64,000 nt of DNA from Pararhizobium sp. YC-54 (GCF_025847205.1 NZ_JAOYTH010000019.1:52158-116157); one strand, 5' to 3'. Positions 9,091 to 18,199 are shown, counted from the stretch's first letter. A program made the numbers and translations. Notes: generated by a model not told the origin, from the sequence alone.

Positions 9091-10988
9091 TGTCAGGTAC
9101 GTGGGGCAAAATCGGTGGCAGCGTTTCGGTGAGTGAGCATAGAAGTGTGCATAACCCGGCGTTTTGAGAATTGATTGATAGCCTGAGGATTCTCCCGCCG
9201 GGGCAAATCATGATTCGATTCTGTCATGACGAAACGGCTCCCCTCCCCCGAGCATGCCGACACGCTGTCGCTGAATGCGTTGCGCAGTCTTGTGTCCGGT
9301 CTGTTGGAGCGGTCGCAGCAGGCGGAAGCCCGACTTGGGAAGCTTGAGGCCGACAACATCCAGCTGCGCGAGGAAAACGCCGCCCTTCGGCTCGAGAACA
9401 CGCGGCTGAAACTCGACAACCAGCTGCTGCGCGACGAGATCGCCCGGTTGAAGAACCTGCCGCCGCGCCCGCCGTTTCGCTCCTCCGGTATGGACAAGGC
9501 GACGGATGCCAAATCCGATGACAAAGTCCAGACAAAGAAGAAGCCGCGCGGAACGAAGTTGGATGTGAAACGGGTGAGCCGGCAGGAGATCCTGCGCATC
9601 AATGCTCCGGCCGGCTCACGATTCAAGGGGTACAAAAGCGTCTATGTTCGCGACCTGGTGCTCAAGGCGGAGCTCGTGCATTACCGTCGCGAATGCTGGG
9701 TGACGTCGCAGGGAAAGACGGTGCTGGCACCCTTGCCGGCGGGGACCATCGGTGGCTATGGCACCAACCTCAGGCGACTGTGCCTGATGTTGCATGCACA
9801 AGGCCAGGTAACGACCGCGCGTCTGACGACATTGCTCAACGACATTGGTCTCGACATCTCAAAACGCCAGATCGTACGGCTTTTGACCCGGCAGCTAGAT
9901 GGCTTTGTTGCCGAGGACGCGGCGGTGTTGCATGCCGGTCTGGTGTCGTCGTCTTATGTCACCGTCGACGACACCGGCGCCCGACATTCCCATAATCCTT
10001 GTTACGCCACACACACATCGGCGGCCCCAAATTTACTGTCTTTCGCACCACAAAATCGAAGTCTCGCCTGAATTTCCCGTCACTACTGCGCGGCGGCTAC
10101 CAGGATTATGTCCTCAACGATGCCGCGTTCGATTACCTGAAAGAACGCCGTGCGGATGCGGCCATTACTGCCGGACTTCGCGCTCTTGAACCGCAGCACT
10201 TCTGCAACCAGGTGCCATTCATGACGCATCTGGCCGACAATGGCGTCGACATCTTCGACCGGCAGGAGATCGGCACGCATGCCGAGGCCGGCCTGTGGGG
10301 TTCTATCCGTCACCACGGCCTGATGGGCAACACGGTGATCGTGTCCGACGACGCCGGCCAGTTCCGCGTCGGCAATCACGCGCTGTGTTGGGTCCACGCA
10401 GAACGCCTTCTGCAAAAGCTCATGCCGGCCACCGCCAAGGAGGAGCGATCTATCGTGCTTATTCGCGATCTCGTCTGGCGTTTCTACAAGGCGCTGAAAG
10501 CTTATAAGCAGAACCCTTCCCCGCGGGCCGCTCCGGCCTTCCGACGACGGTTCGACCGAATCTTCAGCCTACGCACCGGTTATGGGGCCCTCGACAAGTT
10601 GCTCGAACGGCTGCATCGACGAAAAAATGAGCTGCTGAAGGTCCTCGAGCATCCCGATATTCCGCTGCACACCAACGCATCGGAGAATGACCTACGATCC
10701 TTCGTGACGAAGCGGAAGATCTCCGGCGGTACGATGAGCCGCGACGGCCGGGTCGCGCGAGACATCATGCTTGGTCTCATGAAGACCTGCCAGAAGCTTG
10801 GGCTGTCCTTTTACCACTACCTCGGTGACCGGCTCGGTATCGGCAACGTCGACCAACCGGTTCCGCCCCTGTCAGCGATCATTCTCGCTCGGGCCTGAAC
10901 ACCAGAGGTCGCTTCGGCTCGGCTGCGCCACCACCGTTGCCCAATGAACCGGCACTGCCACCAAATCTGCCCCGCGTACCCGTGTCAG
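9091..10988 (+). mobile_element. IS66-like insertion sequence, single-ORF type, about 1.9 kb
   Basis: The element is bounded by imperfect terminal inverted repeats. The left end (9091-9122) contains GGTACGTGGGGCAAAATCGG; the complement of the right end (10953-10988) contains GGTACGCGGGGCAGATTTGG. Both continue into TGGCAG. Between them is one IS66-type transposase gene and no tnpA/tnpB accessory genes, like the ISBst12-type subgroup. Exact ends and a target duplication could not be fixed by eye. Confidence 0.7.
9226..10898 (+). pseudogene. IS66-like transposase, frameshifted
   Basis: The N-terminal part (9226 to about 10005) carries a leucine-zipper-like coiled coil (residues about 15-80), the LPPRPPFRSSGM linker and the first DDE segment VTVDDTGARH. 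The remainder (about 10005-10898) continues in another frame with GGPKFTVFRTTKSKSRLN, the HALCWVHAERLL region and the C-terminal HTNASENDLRSFVTKRKISGG signature of IS66 transposases. The switch falls at about 10000-10015, next to a short CA repeat, so slippage is a likely cause. The first frame runs on to a stop at 10071. As read, no full-length transposase is made. Confidence 0.82.
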
Positions 10989-11105
10989 GGCGTCGGGCGG
11001 CAAGTTGGACAAATCGTAACGCATTGAAAACATGGGATATGATTCGCTAAACGGACGCTATCTCATAGTTAGCATCTGTCACCGAATAGGCTCTTGGCCT
11101 ATCTC

Positions 11106-11134
11106 ACTTCCGATAAGTAGCGCTTATCGGAAGT
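11106..11134. repeat. Perfect 12-5-12 inverted repeat upstream of vapBC-recombinase operon
   Basis: ACTTCCGATAAG (11106-11117) and CTTATCGGAAGT (11123-11134) are exact inverse complements separated by TAGCG. A smaller inverted repeat, ATAGGC/GCCTAT (11086-11102), also with a 5-base loop, lies just upstream. The larger one sits 78 bases before the vapB start. It could be the VapBC operator or a core site for the recombinase encoded in the same operon. Confidence 0.6.
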
Positions 11135-11211
11135 TAGCCATCTTAAGTGATTTTCTTGCCATCTTCGTCCGAAATCGCTATATTCGGGCTCGATTTCGAT
11201 GAGGAAAACCG

Positions 11212-11469
11212 ATGACCGAACCACAACTCTCCGTGCGCAGCGCCAAAGCCAGGGATCTGGCGCACGCGCTTGCCAAACGCACCGGCCAGCCGATCAACAA
11301 GCTGGTCGAGCAGGCGTTGGAGCATTTTGACCTGGAATTGCGGCAGTCGACGGCGCGCAGGCCAGAGGATGTGCTGTGGGATCTCATGGCCGAAGGTCGC
11401 CGCGCGGTGCCGGCCGGAGCGACATCGGCGCACGACGATTTTTATGACGAGAACGGCTTGCCGAAATGA
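11212..11469 (+). CDS. vapB: VapB-family antitoxin
   Basis: Small protein of 85 residues starting with a beta-strand/helix segment (LSVRSAKARDLAHALAKRTGQPINKLVEQALEHF) typical of the ribbon-helix-helix VapB antitoxins of rhizobia, and an acidic C terminus (DDFYDENGLPK) that would wrap the toxin. A GAGGAAAA ribosome site precedes the ATG. It overlaps the toxin gene by four bases (ATGA). It should neutralise VapC and repress its own promoter. Confidence 0.85.
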   Translation: MTEPQLSVRSAKARDLAHALAKRTGQPINKLVEQALEHFDLELRQSTARRPEDVLWDLMAEGRRAVPAGATSAHDDFYDENGLPK

Positions 11470-11867
11470 TCGCACTGGATACCTCGGTCATTCTGGCGAT
11501 CGCCCTGGCAGAGCCGGAGGCTGAAACATTCAAGGCAATCGTCGTTCGCGAACCGGTCAGCATCGGCTGGCCGACGCTGCTCGAGGCCCGGATGGTGCTG
11601 ACCGGCAGAGGATTTCCCAATGCCGCGGCCATCATCGCCCAGCTCGTCGAGCTGTCCAATGTCAGCGCGGTCACTTTTGGCGAAAGGCACTATCACGCCG
11701 CCGAGCAAGCCTTTGACCGGTTCGGCAAGGGGCGCCATCCGGCGGCATTGAACATGGGCGACTGCTTGTCCTATGCGGTCGCCGCGGTCGCCAGGGCGCC
11801 GCTGCTGTTCAAGGGGCTTGATTTCGGTCAGACAGACCTGAAAATCCACCCGGCGTCATCGCTATGA
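11466..11867 (+). CDS. vapC: VapC-family PIN-domain toxin ribonuclease
   Basis: PIN-domain protein of 133 residues with conserved acids D5 (MIALDTSV), E40 (TLLEARMV), D99 (NMGDCLSYA) and D119/D124 (LDFGQTDLK). VapC toxins are Mg-dependent RNases that cut tRNA or rRNA. It is translationally coupled to VapB upstream and overlaps the recombinase gene downstream by four bases, so the TA pair and recombinase form one operon. Likely role: stabilising the plasmid or the integrated segment. Confidence 0.88.
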   Translation: MIALDTSVILAIALAEPEAETFKAIVVREPVSIGWPTLLEARMVLTGRGFPNAAAIIAQLVELSNVSAVTFGERHYHAAEQAFDRFGKGRHPAALNMGDCLSYAVAAVARAPLLFKGLDFGQTDLKIHPASSL

Positions 11868-13006
11868 CCGAAGTTCGTGCCGATGTTGCTCTGAAGCGGG
11901 CCGAACAACTCGACACGATCGCCGCCATGCTGCCGATCGACCGCCGCGACAAGCTGGCCGAGCTGTTGACCGACCAGGATGTCGCGACACTTAAACATCT
12001 GGTCGAGACCGGCATGGGCGAAAACACGCTGCGCGCGCTCACCTCCGACCTCGCCTATCTGGAAGCCTGGTCGCTCGCCGCGACCGGATCGCCCCTGCCC
12101 TGGCCGGCGTCCGAGGCGCTGCTGCTGAAATTCGTCGCCCATCACCTGTGGGACCCGGCGAAGCGCGAGGGTGACGCCGATCATGGCATGCCGGCCGACG
12201 TCGAGCAGCTCTTGCGCGATGGCGGCTTCCTGCGGTCTCTCGGTCCGCATGCGCCGGACACCGTGCGCCGGCGGCTGGCCAATTGGTCGACGCTGAGCAA
12301 ATGGCGCGGCGCTCAAGGTGCCTTCGCCTCCCCTGCCCTGAAGTCGGCGATCCGGCTCGCCGTCCGTGCGGTGCCGCGGCAACGCCGCCGCAAGAGCGCC
12401 AAGGCGGTCACCAGCGATGTGCTGGCCAAACTGCTCGCGACCTGCGGCGATCACAATCTCCGCGATCTGCGCGACCGGGCGATCCTGATGGTCGCCTTCG
12501 CCTCCGGCGGCCGTCGCCGCAGCGAGGTCGCCGGCCTGCGCAAGGAGCAGCTGACGATCGAGGCGCCGGTAAAGGGGGAGGACGGGGCCCCCCTCCCCTC
12601 GCTGTCCATTCATCTGGGCCGCACCAAGAACAGCGGCGCCAATCAGGACGAGGTCGTCTATCTGACCGGCCGCCCCGTCGACGCCTTGAACGCCTGGCTG
12701 GCAGCCGCGAAGATCGACAGCGGCAGTGTGTTTCGGGCGATCGACCGCTGGGGCAACGTCAGGAGCCGCGCCCTCGATCCGAAGGCGGTGAACGATATCG
12801 TCAAGAGCCGAGTGGCCCAGGCAGGGTTGGAGCCGGGGGAATTTTCGGCGCATGGATTGCGATCGGGCTATCTGACCGAGGCCGCCAACCGTGGCATCCC
12901 CCTCCCCGAGGCGATGGAACAGTCGCGGCATCGTTCCGTGCAGCAGGCGACCAGCTACTACAACGATGCGACCCGGCGCAGCGGCCGAGCTGCACGTCTC
13001 TTGTGA
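11864..13006 (+). CDS. Tyrosine recombinase/site-specific integrase
   Basis: Protein of 380 residues. The N-terminal half resembles a SAM-like core-binding domain; the C-terminal catalytic domain shows the arginine patch FASGGRRRSEVAGL, HGLRSGYLTEAANRG (HxLRxGY) and the nucleophile in SVQQATSYYNDA. It overlaps vapC by four bases. Such recombinases on rhizobial plasmids mediate integration or cointegrate resolution; this one could act on the 12-5-12 palindrome in front of its operon. All catalytic residues appear intact, unlike the relic at 8440. Confidence 0.87.
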   Translation: MTEVRADVALKRAEQLDTIAAMLPIDRRDKLAELLTDQDVATLKHLVETGMGENTLRALTSDLAYLEAWSLAATGSPLPWPASEALLLKFVAHHLWDPAKREGDADHGMPADVEQLLRDGGFLRSLGPHAPDTVRRRLANWSTLSKWRGAQGAFASPALKSAIRLAVRAVPRQRRRKSAKAVTSDVLAKLLATCGDHNLRDLRDRAILMVAFASGGRRRSEVAGLRKEQLTIEAPVKGEDGAPLPSLSIHLGRTKNSGANQDEVVYLTGRPVDALNAWLAAAKIDSGSVFRAIDRWGNVRSRALDPKAVNDIVKSRVAQAGLEPGEFSAHGLRSGYLTEAANRGIPLPEAMEQSRHRSVQQATSYYNDATRRSGRAARLL

Positions 13007-13013
13007 GCAAACG

Positions 13014-14078
13014 CTACCACTTGCTCGCTCTCAATGGGAGATTGTAGAAGTCGAGGACATCTTCATCTGTGAGGCAATTCATTTCGACGAGAGCAATCGC
13101 AGTGCTAACGATAGCAAAGCACTCATCCGCATCGGACTGGCCTATCACTGTCTTCGACAGATTGTGTGCGATAGCATTCCGCAGCTTTGTTATCTCGGTG
13201 AATTTCGAGAGTAAGGGGCCCCAGAATTTCAATTCATTGAGCGCAATGCCTTTCGCTTCTAACTGATTTTTGACCAGAAGCTTGAACTTGTCAGCGAGGA
13301 GTTGGCGAGCCTCGATAGGATGGTTGGGATTTGCCGCATTGTGTCGGCTAACGTGCATCTCGATGAAGCTGTCGAGTGCAGTAAAATACTGGAAAAGCTC
13401 TTGCTTGTGTCGGCCCTCAAAGCTGAATGCGTATCCTTCTGAGAGTGCTTCCCCAACATACCCCAGCCACTCGGGGACGACAGAGCCCCTGATACGGAAC
13501 TTGAGCCGGACATCAGTATTCATTTCGGCGGACGTTCCGTGAAGATGGCCGCGCAGCGTCAAGCTACATCCAAATCGATCGACATGTTGCAACTCGAGCT
13601 TAAGTCGGCCGGGCGCAGATTCCCCAGGTCCGCCAGTGGATTTTGGAAAATCGTCCTCTGGAGTTTCATCTTCGATATAGTAGCCGAAGTCGATGAGTTT
13701 CGCGTCGTGAATGACGATAAACCGATCACTCAGGTCGAGGGTTTGCCAAATTGGATATTGGGCGTCAGAGAGACCAGCATAGGACACAAAGTTGAAGTCC
13801 GGGCGCACTTCCTCATAAAAGAAGTGATCTCGCTCGAATGTGGCGCCCAACCGGTCAGAACTGCGAATTTGGCTTTCGGAAGGATTTCCCACAAATTGAT
13901 CGATGTTCTGCTTTTTAACATGACCCGTTACCTGCTGCGTCAACGTGAAACTGCAGGAGTAAACGCAGCGGGTTAAGCCGACCTTACAGACGAGGCGACG
14001 GTTCCATGCAGATGTCAGCCGCGTATATCGCGGAAGGCCAGAGAACCATGCGGAAGCGGGTGTCTCGAGTACGATCAA
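13014..14078 (-). CDS. HEPN-motif protein (possible ApeA-like defence RNase)
   Basis: Up to 354 residues from a TTG at 14078; a GTG at 13892 is another possible start, and neither has a clear ribosome site, so the 5' end may be truncated. The N-terminal two thirds look beta-rich without a recognised motif. The C-terminal helical part contains LRNAIAHN, which fits the R-x4-6-H catalytic motif of HEPN ribonucleases (R300, H305 counted from 14078). The overall pattern recalls anti-phage HEPN proteins of the ApeA type. It is convergent with, and seven bases from, the recombinase gene. Function is inferred from the motif only. Confidence 0.6.
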   Translation of the reverse strand: MIVLETPASAWFSGLPRYTRLTSAWNRRLVCKVGLTRCVYSCSFTLTQQVTGHVKKQNIDQFVGNPSESQIRSSDRLGATFERDHFFYEEVRPDFNFVSYAGLSDAQYPIWQTLDLSDRFIVIHDAKLIDFGYYIEDETPEDDFPKSTGGPGESAPGRLKLELQHVDRFGCSLTLRGHLHGTSAEMNTDVRLKFRIRGSVVPEWLGYVGEALSEGYAFSFEGRHKQELFQYFTALDSFIEMHVSRHNAANPNHPIEARQLLADKFKLLVKNQLEAKGIALNELKFWGPLLSKFTEITKLRNAIAHNLSKTVIGQSDADECFAIVSTAIALVEMNCLTDEDVLDFYNLPLRASKW

Positions 14079-14595
14079 CTGCCGGCCCGTACCACCCTTT
14101 CTGATGTTGCCTATAAGTCGAAAAGCTGGCCCGTAGCAGTTCTGATCGCAAACCTCACGGTTGCTGGCTCCGTAGGAGCTTCAAATTTCTTTTGCAGATC
14201 GTTGTGCCTAGGACTGACAATGGCCTCGTGCTCTTTCACATAGCGGCGGGGCGGCATCCGTTTGCCGTTACCGCACCCGCCGCTCCTCTTGCGATGGGAG
14301 CGCTTCGGGTTGCGCGCTGGTCCTGCTTCCTGCCGTCGAGAAGTCGCTTGATCGAGTGTACGAAACGCTGGGGCTCAACGTTTTTGGTATCATCGACATA
14401 CCACCAGCTCGCCTAGCCGCTTCACCTTGGCCCTTACTCGATAGCCTCGATTTCATCCTTCCCATAGCGTCTCAGCCGACTCGGCATCTCACTGCTTCCA
14501 AAAACAGTTGCTTTTCAAGATGTTAGGTTCGTGGTCAGCTGACCACAAGAGAACCGGCCGTCAGAGTAGCGCGGTTCAGTCGCAATACTAAAACC
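14079..14595. other. Intergenic downstream of repC, no gene seen
   Basis: Between the 5' end of the HEPN-type gene and the 3' end of repC. No convincing coding frame on either strand. The only clear structure is the 16-bp palindrome at 14531-14546. Confidence 0.5.
14531..14546. promoter_or_regulatory. parS: Candidate parS centromere (16-bp palindrome)
   Basis: GTGGTCAGCTGACCAC is a perfect 16-bp palindrome with central GC, 50 bases past the repC stop. The commonly cited repABC parS pattern is GTT-N4-GC-N4-AAC; this site has the same length and centre, with one symmetric change per arm. Several repABC plasmids keep parS just after repC. It would be the RepB binding site. Confidence 0.5.
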
Positions 14596-15810
14596 CTATC
14601 CAGCCTTCAAACTCCCCTGTTCGTTGGCCTTCAACAACGCCATTATCATTGGGCCAAGTGAAAATTCTCCACGCGCGCTCCGCCGCGTCAGATCTCGCAA
14701 ATAGCCGCCCGCTGAGTTGATGAAATTCGCACGCTCCAAGATGCAGGCTACCGCCGCCGCCGCATTTTCCGCTCCCATGGCCTCGCAGGCCTCCTGATAG
14801 GCGGACGGGCTCACTCCGAGCATCGATCGAACGACAATCGCGGCCGACATCAAATCGCGCCAGTTCCCGACCACGCCGCCTGGTCCGTAGTCTGAAATCG
14901 TCGGGCACGCCTTCAACACCACACCCAGCGGAAGCGCCCTTATCGGCTCACTCTTTGTCCGGCGTACTTCGCTCAACTTTGCCCCCAGCTCCCTTCGAGA
15001 GCTAGGTTCAAATTCATAAATGGATTCGGGTTTTGAATTCTGTATGTGGCGCTCGCTATGAGCATCATTGGTGCTACTATTTTCGGAATCTTCGTGCTTT
15101 TCCAATCGACTGACTATCTCCTCGCGGAGCATCACCATTTCCTCCAGGACCGACGTTACGTCGGCTAGCGTCGGAACACGCGCAGTCCTGCGCACAAGCG
15201 CCACATAGATGTCCTCTATTGCTTGCCAGTCGCCTTCGGCGCCCTCCTCCATAGCCGCCGTAATTAGCTTTCGGACGTCGCGTCGGCAAATGGTGAGACT
15301 CTCTTTGGCTTTCTTCAACGCTGCTCGTTTGGCCATCACTTGCTGTGCCAGTATCGCCAACTCGTCGGAACGTGCGAGGAGTGGCGACAAGTCGAACCCA
15401 AAAGCACTCTCTATCTGGCCTGCGCTATCCTTGCGAGCGAAGCGCTTTCCGTTGGCACTATCCTTCCGAACAATCAGGCCTGAATCTACAAGGATGGCGA
15501 TATGTCTGCGCAGCGTCGCGCCAGCCATTCCATGGGCTCGAAGCGAAAGCTGAGCATTCGATGGGAAGACAATCAGTTGTGCGTCTTGGCGCAGCTCATT
15601 GTCTGGATAAAAGCTCAACAGCGCATCAAGGACCGCGAGGCTGTTGGATTGGATCCCGAGCAGTTCCATGGCAGCGGAAGCATCCCTGAACACCTTCCAC
15701 TTGTCCGCAGTCTTGCCTTGTTTAATGCTGCACAGCGCTGTTTGGCGCCGCACGAGCGCAAGCGTCATTGGGCGCCGCCCGAATGGCGTCGTCACACTTC
15801 CCGTCTGCAT
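14596..15810 (-). CDS. repC: Replication initiator RepC
   Basis: RepC-family initiator of 404 residues, typical length. The N-terminal winged-helix domain (about 60-150) contains NAQLSLRAHGMAGATLRRHIAILVDSG, and the C-terminal domain contains GPGGVVGNWRDLMSAA and the closing RRSARGEFSLGPMIMALLK. In this family oriV lies inside the repC gene; an A+T-rich stretch at about 15005-15110 in the central variable region fits. It is the last gene of repABC, separated from repB by the ctRNA region that limits its expression. Confidence 0.95.
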   Translation of the reverse strand: MQTGSVTTPFGRRPMTLALVRRQTALCSIKQGKTADKWKVFRDASAAMELLGIQSNSLAVLDALLSFYPDNELRQDAQLIVFPSNAQLSLRAHGMAGATLRRHIAILVDSGLIVRKDSANGKRFARKDSAGQIESAFGFDLSPLLARSDELAILAQQVMAKRAALKKAKESLTICRRDVRKLITAAMEEGAEGDWQAIEDIYVALVRRTARVPTLADVTSVLEEMVMLREEIVSRLEKHEDSENSSTNDAHSERHIQNSKPESIYEFEPSSRRELGAKLSEVRRTKSEPIRALPLGVVLKACPTISDYGPGGVVGNWRDLMSAAIVVRSMLGVSPSAYQEACEAMGAENAAAAVACILERANFINSAGGYLRDLTRRSARGEFSLGPMIMALLKANEQGSLKAG

Positions 15811-15899
15811 TGTCTTTCACCTTTCAGCAGGCAAAAGAAATCAGCTCACCAAAACGGCGCCAAAGACTCTTGACGTGTATTCGAGGAAATGCGATTCTG

Positions 15900-15960
15900 T
15901 TCGTGCTAAAGAGACAGAAGGGCTTCCACGACGGCAACGTTGAGGGGGCTCTTTTCTTTT
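15900..15960 (+). ncRNA. Candidate antisense ctRNA (incA) of repABC
   Basis: The 155-base repB-repC gap holds a plus-strand promoter-like pair, TTGACG (15870-15875) and GATTCT (15893-15898) with 17-base spacing. About 15 bases on is a stem of about 12 bp (AGAAGGGCTTCC with GGGGGCTCTTTTCT, some G-U pairs) enclosing a CAACGTTG loop and ending in TTTTCTTTT. A short RNA of about 55-60 nt would be antisense to the repC leader, as in other repABC plasmids, and would reduce RepC synthesis and set incompatibility. Exact ends are inferred. Confidence 0.65.
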
Positions 15961-15965
15961 GCGGG

Positions 15966-16988
15966 TTAGTCTCCCTGTTTCCGTTGATGCTTTGCGCGGT
16001 GCGCGTCATAAAGCGCTGGCAAATGCTCGAGTACGAATGCCGCAAAGTCCGGCGTAGCTTTCCTATCGATCGTGATTTCCACCTTGGACTTGCTCTGTTT
16101 CACTTGGGCTAGTCTGTCTCCATCCGAGGTCGACATGACGCCCGGGAGCCCACGCGCAATTCGACTTGGCTTCAGGTGGCTGACCACTACCTTGAACCGG
16201 TCTGCCGATGGCAGCACTTGTACGTCTTCCGAGGCAGCGAACCTGGTCGCATCCGACGGAGAAGCTGCTTTTTCGATCAACTCCGCCAGTTGCTGCCAAC
16301 TCGGCCGCCCGACACCGGGAGCGGCACCAATCGCGTCGATCAGTTCGGAGGGTAGGGCGTCCACGAGCAAAAGCATCTTCGACAGATTGCTCTTGTCGAT
16401 AGACATTGCGGCGATAACTATCTCGCGAGGAAATTGCTTGTTCAGGTGATATGCGAAACGTGCCTTCTCGATGAAGGTAAGGTCTTCACGCTCGTTGTTT
16501 TCCTGACCCTGTGCTACGACCAGTTGCTCGTCCGTCAGGTCGCGAACCACTGCCTTGACCGGAAGACCCAACTCTGAAACAGCGCGCAGCCGGCGGTGGC
16601 CGAAGGCGACCTGATATCGAGCAGATTGATCTGGATGAGGACGCACGAGGATCGGAACTTGCTGCCCTTGCTCCCGGATTGAAGCAAGAAGCCCGTCGAT
16701 ATCCCCTGGCATTCGATCCTGCACGAAAGACGGCTCAATCGTTGAGGGGTCTAGCTCTATTACTGCCTGACCTTCGGCAAGACGACGCTCAATCTCTTCA
16801 GCACGGCCAAGACGATCATTCTGTTCGCGCAGTGCGTTGCCAATGTTGGCTGTGAGTTTCGTTGCCGGATCGCGGTCCTTCCTTGCCACGCCGAGGAGCG
16901 GCATGGATCGATTCCTAGTCTGACGGTTGTCATCGCTTGACGTGACAGGCGCGTCCGTTGAGATGCCAAGGATTTGCTTCCGGCTCAT
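15966..16988 (-). CDS. repB: Plasmid partition protein RepB (ParB-like)
   Basis: ParB-family protein of 340 residues. The nuclease-like N-terminal domain contains PILVRPHPDQSARYQVAFGHRRLRA (box with GHRR, about 110-135), then an HTH DNA-binding region (about 165-210) with REIVIAAMSIDKSNLSKMLLL, and a RepB-type C-terminal dimerisation part. It should bind parS and work with RepA in segregation. It overlaps repA by four bases (ATGA). Confidence 0.94.
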   Translation of the reverse strand: MSRKQILGISTDAPVTSSDDNRQTRNRSMPLLGVARKDRDPATKLTANIGNALREQNDRLGRAEEIERRLAEGQAVIELDPSTIEPSFVQDRMPGDIDGLLASIREQGQQVPILVRPHPDQSARYQVAFGHRRLRAVSELGLPVKAVVRDLTDEQLVVAQGQENNEREDLTFIEKARFAYHLNKQFPREIVIAAMSIDKSNLSKMLLLVDALPSELIDAIGAAPGVGRPSWQQLAELIEKAASPSDATRFAASEDVQVLPSADRFKVVVSHLKPSRIARGLPGVMSTSDGDRLAQVKQSKSKVEITIDRKATPDFAAFVLEHLPALYDAHRAKHQRKQGD

Positions 16989-18199
16989 GTGGTTCTACCC
17001 CATGCTTTTTTGATCAAGGTTTCGATCTCGTCATTGACGGCGTTCATCGCCTCCAGGGCTCGATCATATGTCGACCGTGTAAACTGGCCGCGCTCGACTT
17101 CGAAAAGCGTTTGGTTCGTCAGGCCAGCGTCCGACACTGCGGTAGTCTTAAGCATCGGAAAATTAAGGACATTTTCACCGAAGATGGATCGCAGATAACC
17201 GACCATTTGGTTCTGTGGTCCGTCGCTTGGCTCGAAGCGGGTGATCAGATAGCGCATCCAATTGAATTTAAACTCGGCACCTGCATTTTCGATTTCCCGT
17301 AGGAGGTTTGATGTCATCGCTAGAAACTGGTTCATCGACATCACATCCAGCATCTGCGGGTGGACTGTGACCAGGATAGAGGTTGCCGCGGTCAATGCTG
17401 ATAGCGTGAGATATCCAAGTTGGGGAGGGCAGTCGATGACGACGACGTCATAGTTATCTGCGATATCTTCAATCACTTGGCTAATGCGACCATAAAAAAG
17501 CGTGTCGCCCTCCTTGCGCTTCATCAATGCGCGAGGCGTATCGTGCTCAAACTCCATCAACTCGAGGTTGCCAGGGATCAGGTGAAGGTCAGGAATGTAA
17601 GTCCCCCGAACAACTCGTTCGATTGGCACCTGCTCATCATCGTACCTAATGGCTCCATAGAGGGTTTCGTTCGGACCAACATCAGTCTCAGGTTGACTTC
17701 CAAAGAGTGCGGAGAGACTCGCCTGAGGATCCAGATCGATGGCCAATATCCGATAGCCGCGCATAGCGAGATACTGCGCAAGATGCGCGGCGGTGGTGGT
17801 CTTGCCAGACCCACCCTTGAAATTCATAACAGAGATAACCTGGAGCGGTTCACCATCTCGACGATGCGGCAGGTAGCGCCGGTTCCCGCGGCCGACTTGG
17901 TCCATATGCTTACGAATCGCATGGATGTCTTCAATTGAGAACATTCGCCGGCCACCCGGGCTCATGCTGACATTCAATTCCGGCATTTCAGACGCGGTTT
18001 GCCGTAAATATGACTCGCCAATACCGAGAAGTTTAGACGCCTCCGACGGCGCGAATGTTCGAATTCCCTTTTCGGCAGTTGGGGGAAAGACCTTGAGATG
18101 ATGTGCCTGAAGTTGGCTGGAAAGAGCGTCAGCATGACGCTCCATCAAGGCGGTCAACCCTTCGATCACAGGCGCTGCGTTTGCGGCGTTCTTCGCCAT
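16985..18199 (-). CDS. repA: Plasmid partition ATPase RepA (ParA-like)
   Basis: ParA-type ATPase of 404 residues with an N-terminal regulatory HTH region and deviant Walker A MNFKGGSGKTTTAAHL (about 125-140), followed by LAIDLDPQASLSALFG and VVIDCPPQLGYLTLSAL. It drives partition with RepB and usually represses the repABC promoter. First gene of the operon. The start faces traI across a 376-base divergent control region, the arrangement in which TraR can raise copy number in Ti-type plasmids. Confidence 0.95.
   Translation of the reverse strand: MAKNAANAAPVIEGLTALMERHADALSSQLQAHHLKVFPPTAEKGIRTFAPSEASKLLGIGESYLRQTASEMPELNVSMSPGGRRMFSIEDIHAIRKHMDQVGRGNRRYLPHRRDGEPLQVISVMNFKGGSGKTTTAAHLAQYLAMRGYRILAIDLDPQASLSALFGSQPETDVGPNETLYGAIRYDDEQVPIERVVRGTYIPDLHLIPGNLELMEFEHDTPRALMKRKEGDTLFYGRISQVIEDIADNYDVVVIDCPPQLGYLTLSALTAATSILVTVHPQMLDVMSMNQFLAMTSNLLREIENAGAEFKFNWMRYLITRFEPSDGPQNQMVGYLRSIFGENVLNFPMLKTTAVSDAGLTNQTLFEVERGQFTRSTYDRALEAMNAVNDEIETLIKKAWGRTT

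Noticed and set aside
13921..14078. Possible separate small gene at the 5' end of the HEPN-type frame
   Set aside because: Same frame with only a TTG start and no ribosome site; more likely an extended or truncated N terminus.
16176..16192. Partial match to the parS-like palindrome inside repB
   Set aside because: Only GTGG...ACCAC is shared, the centre is asymmetric, and the sequence is explained by coding constraints.
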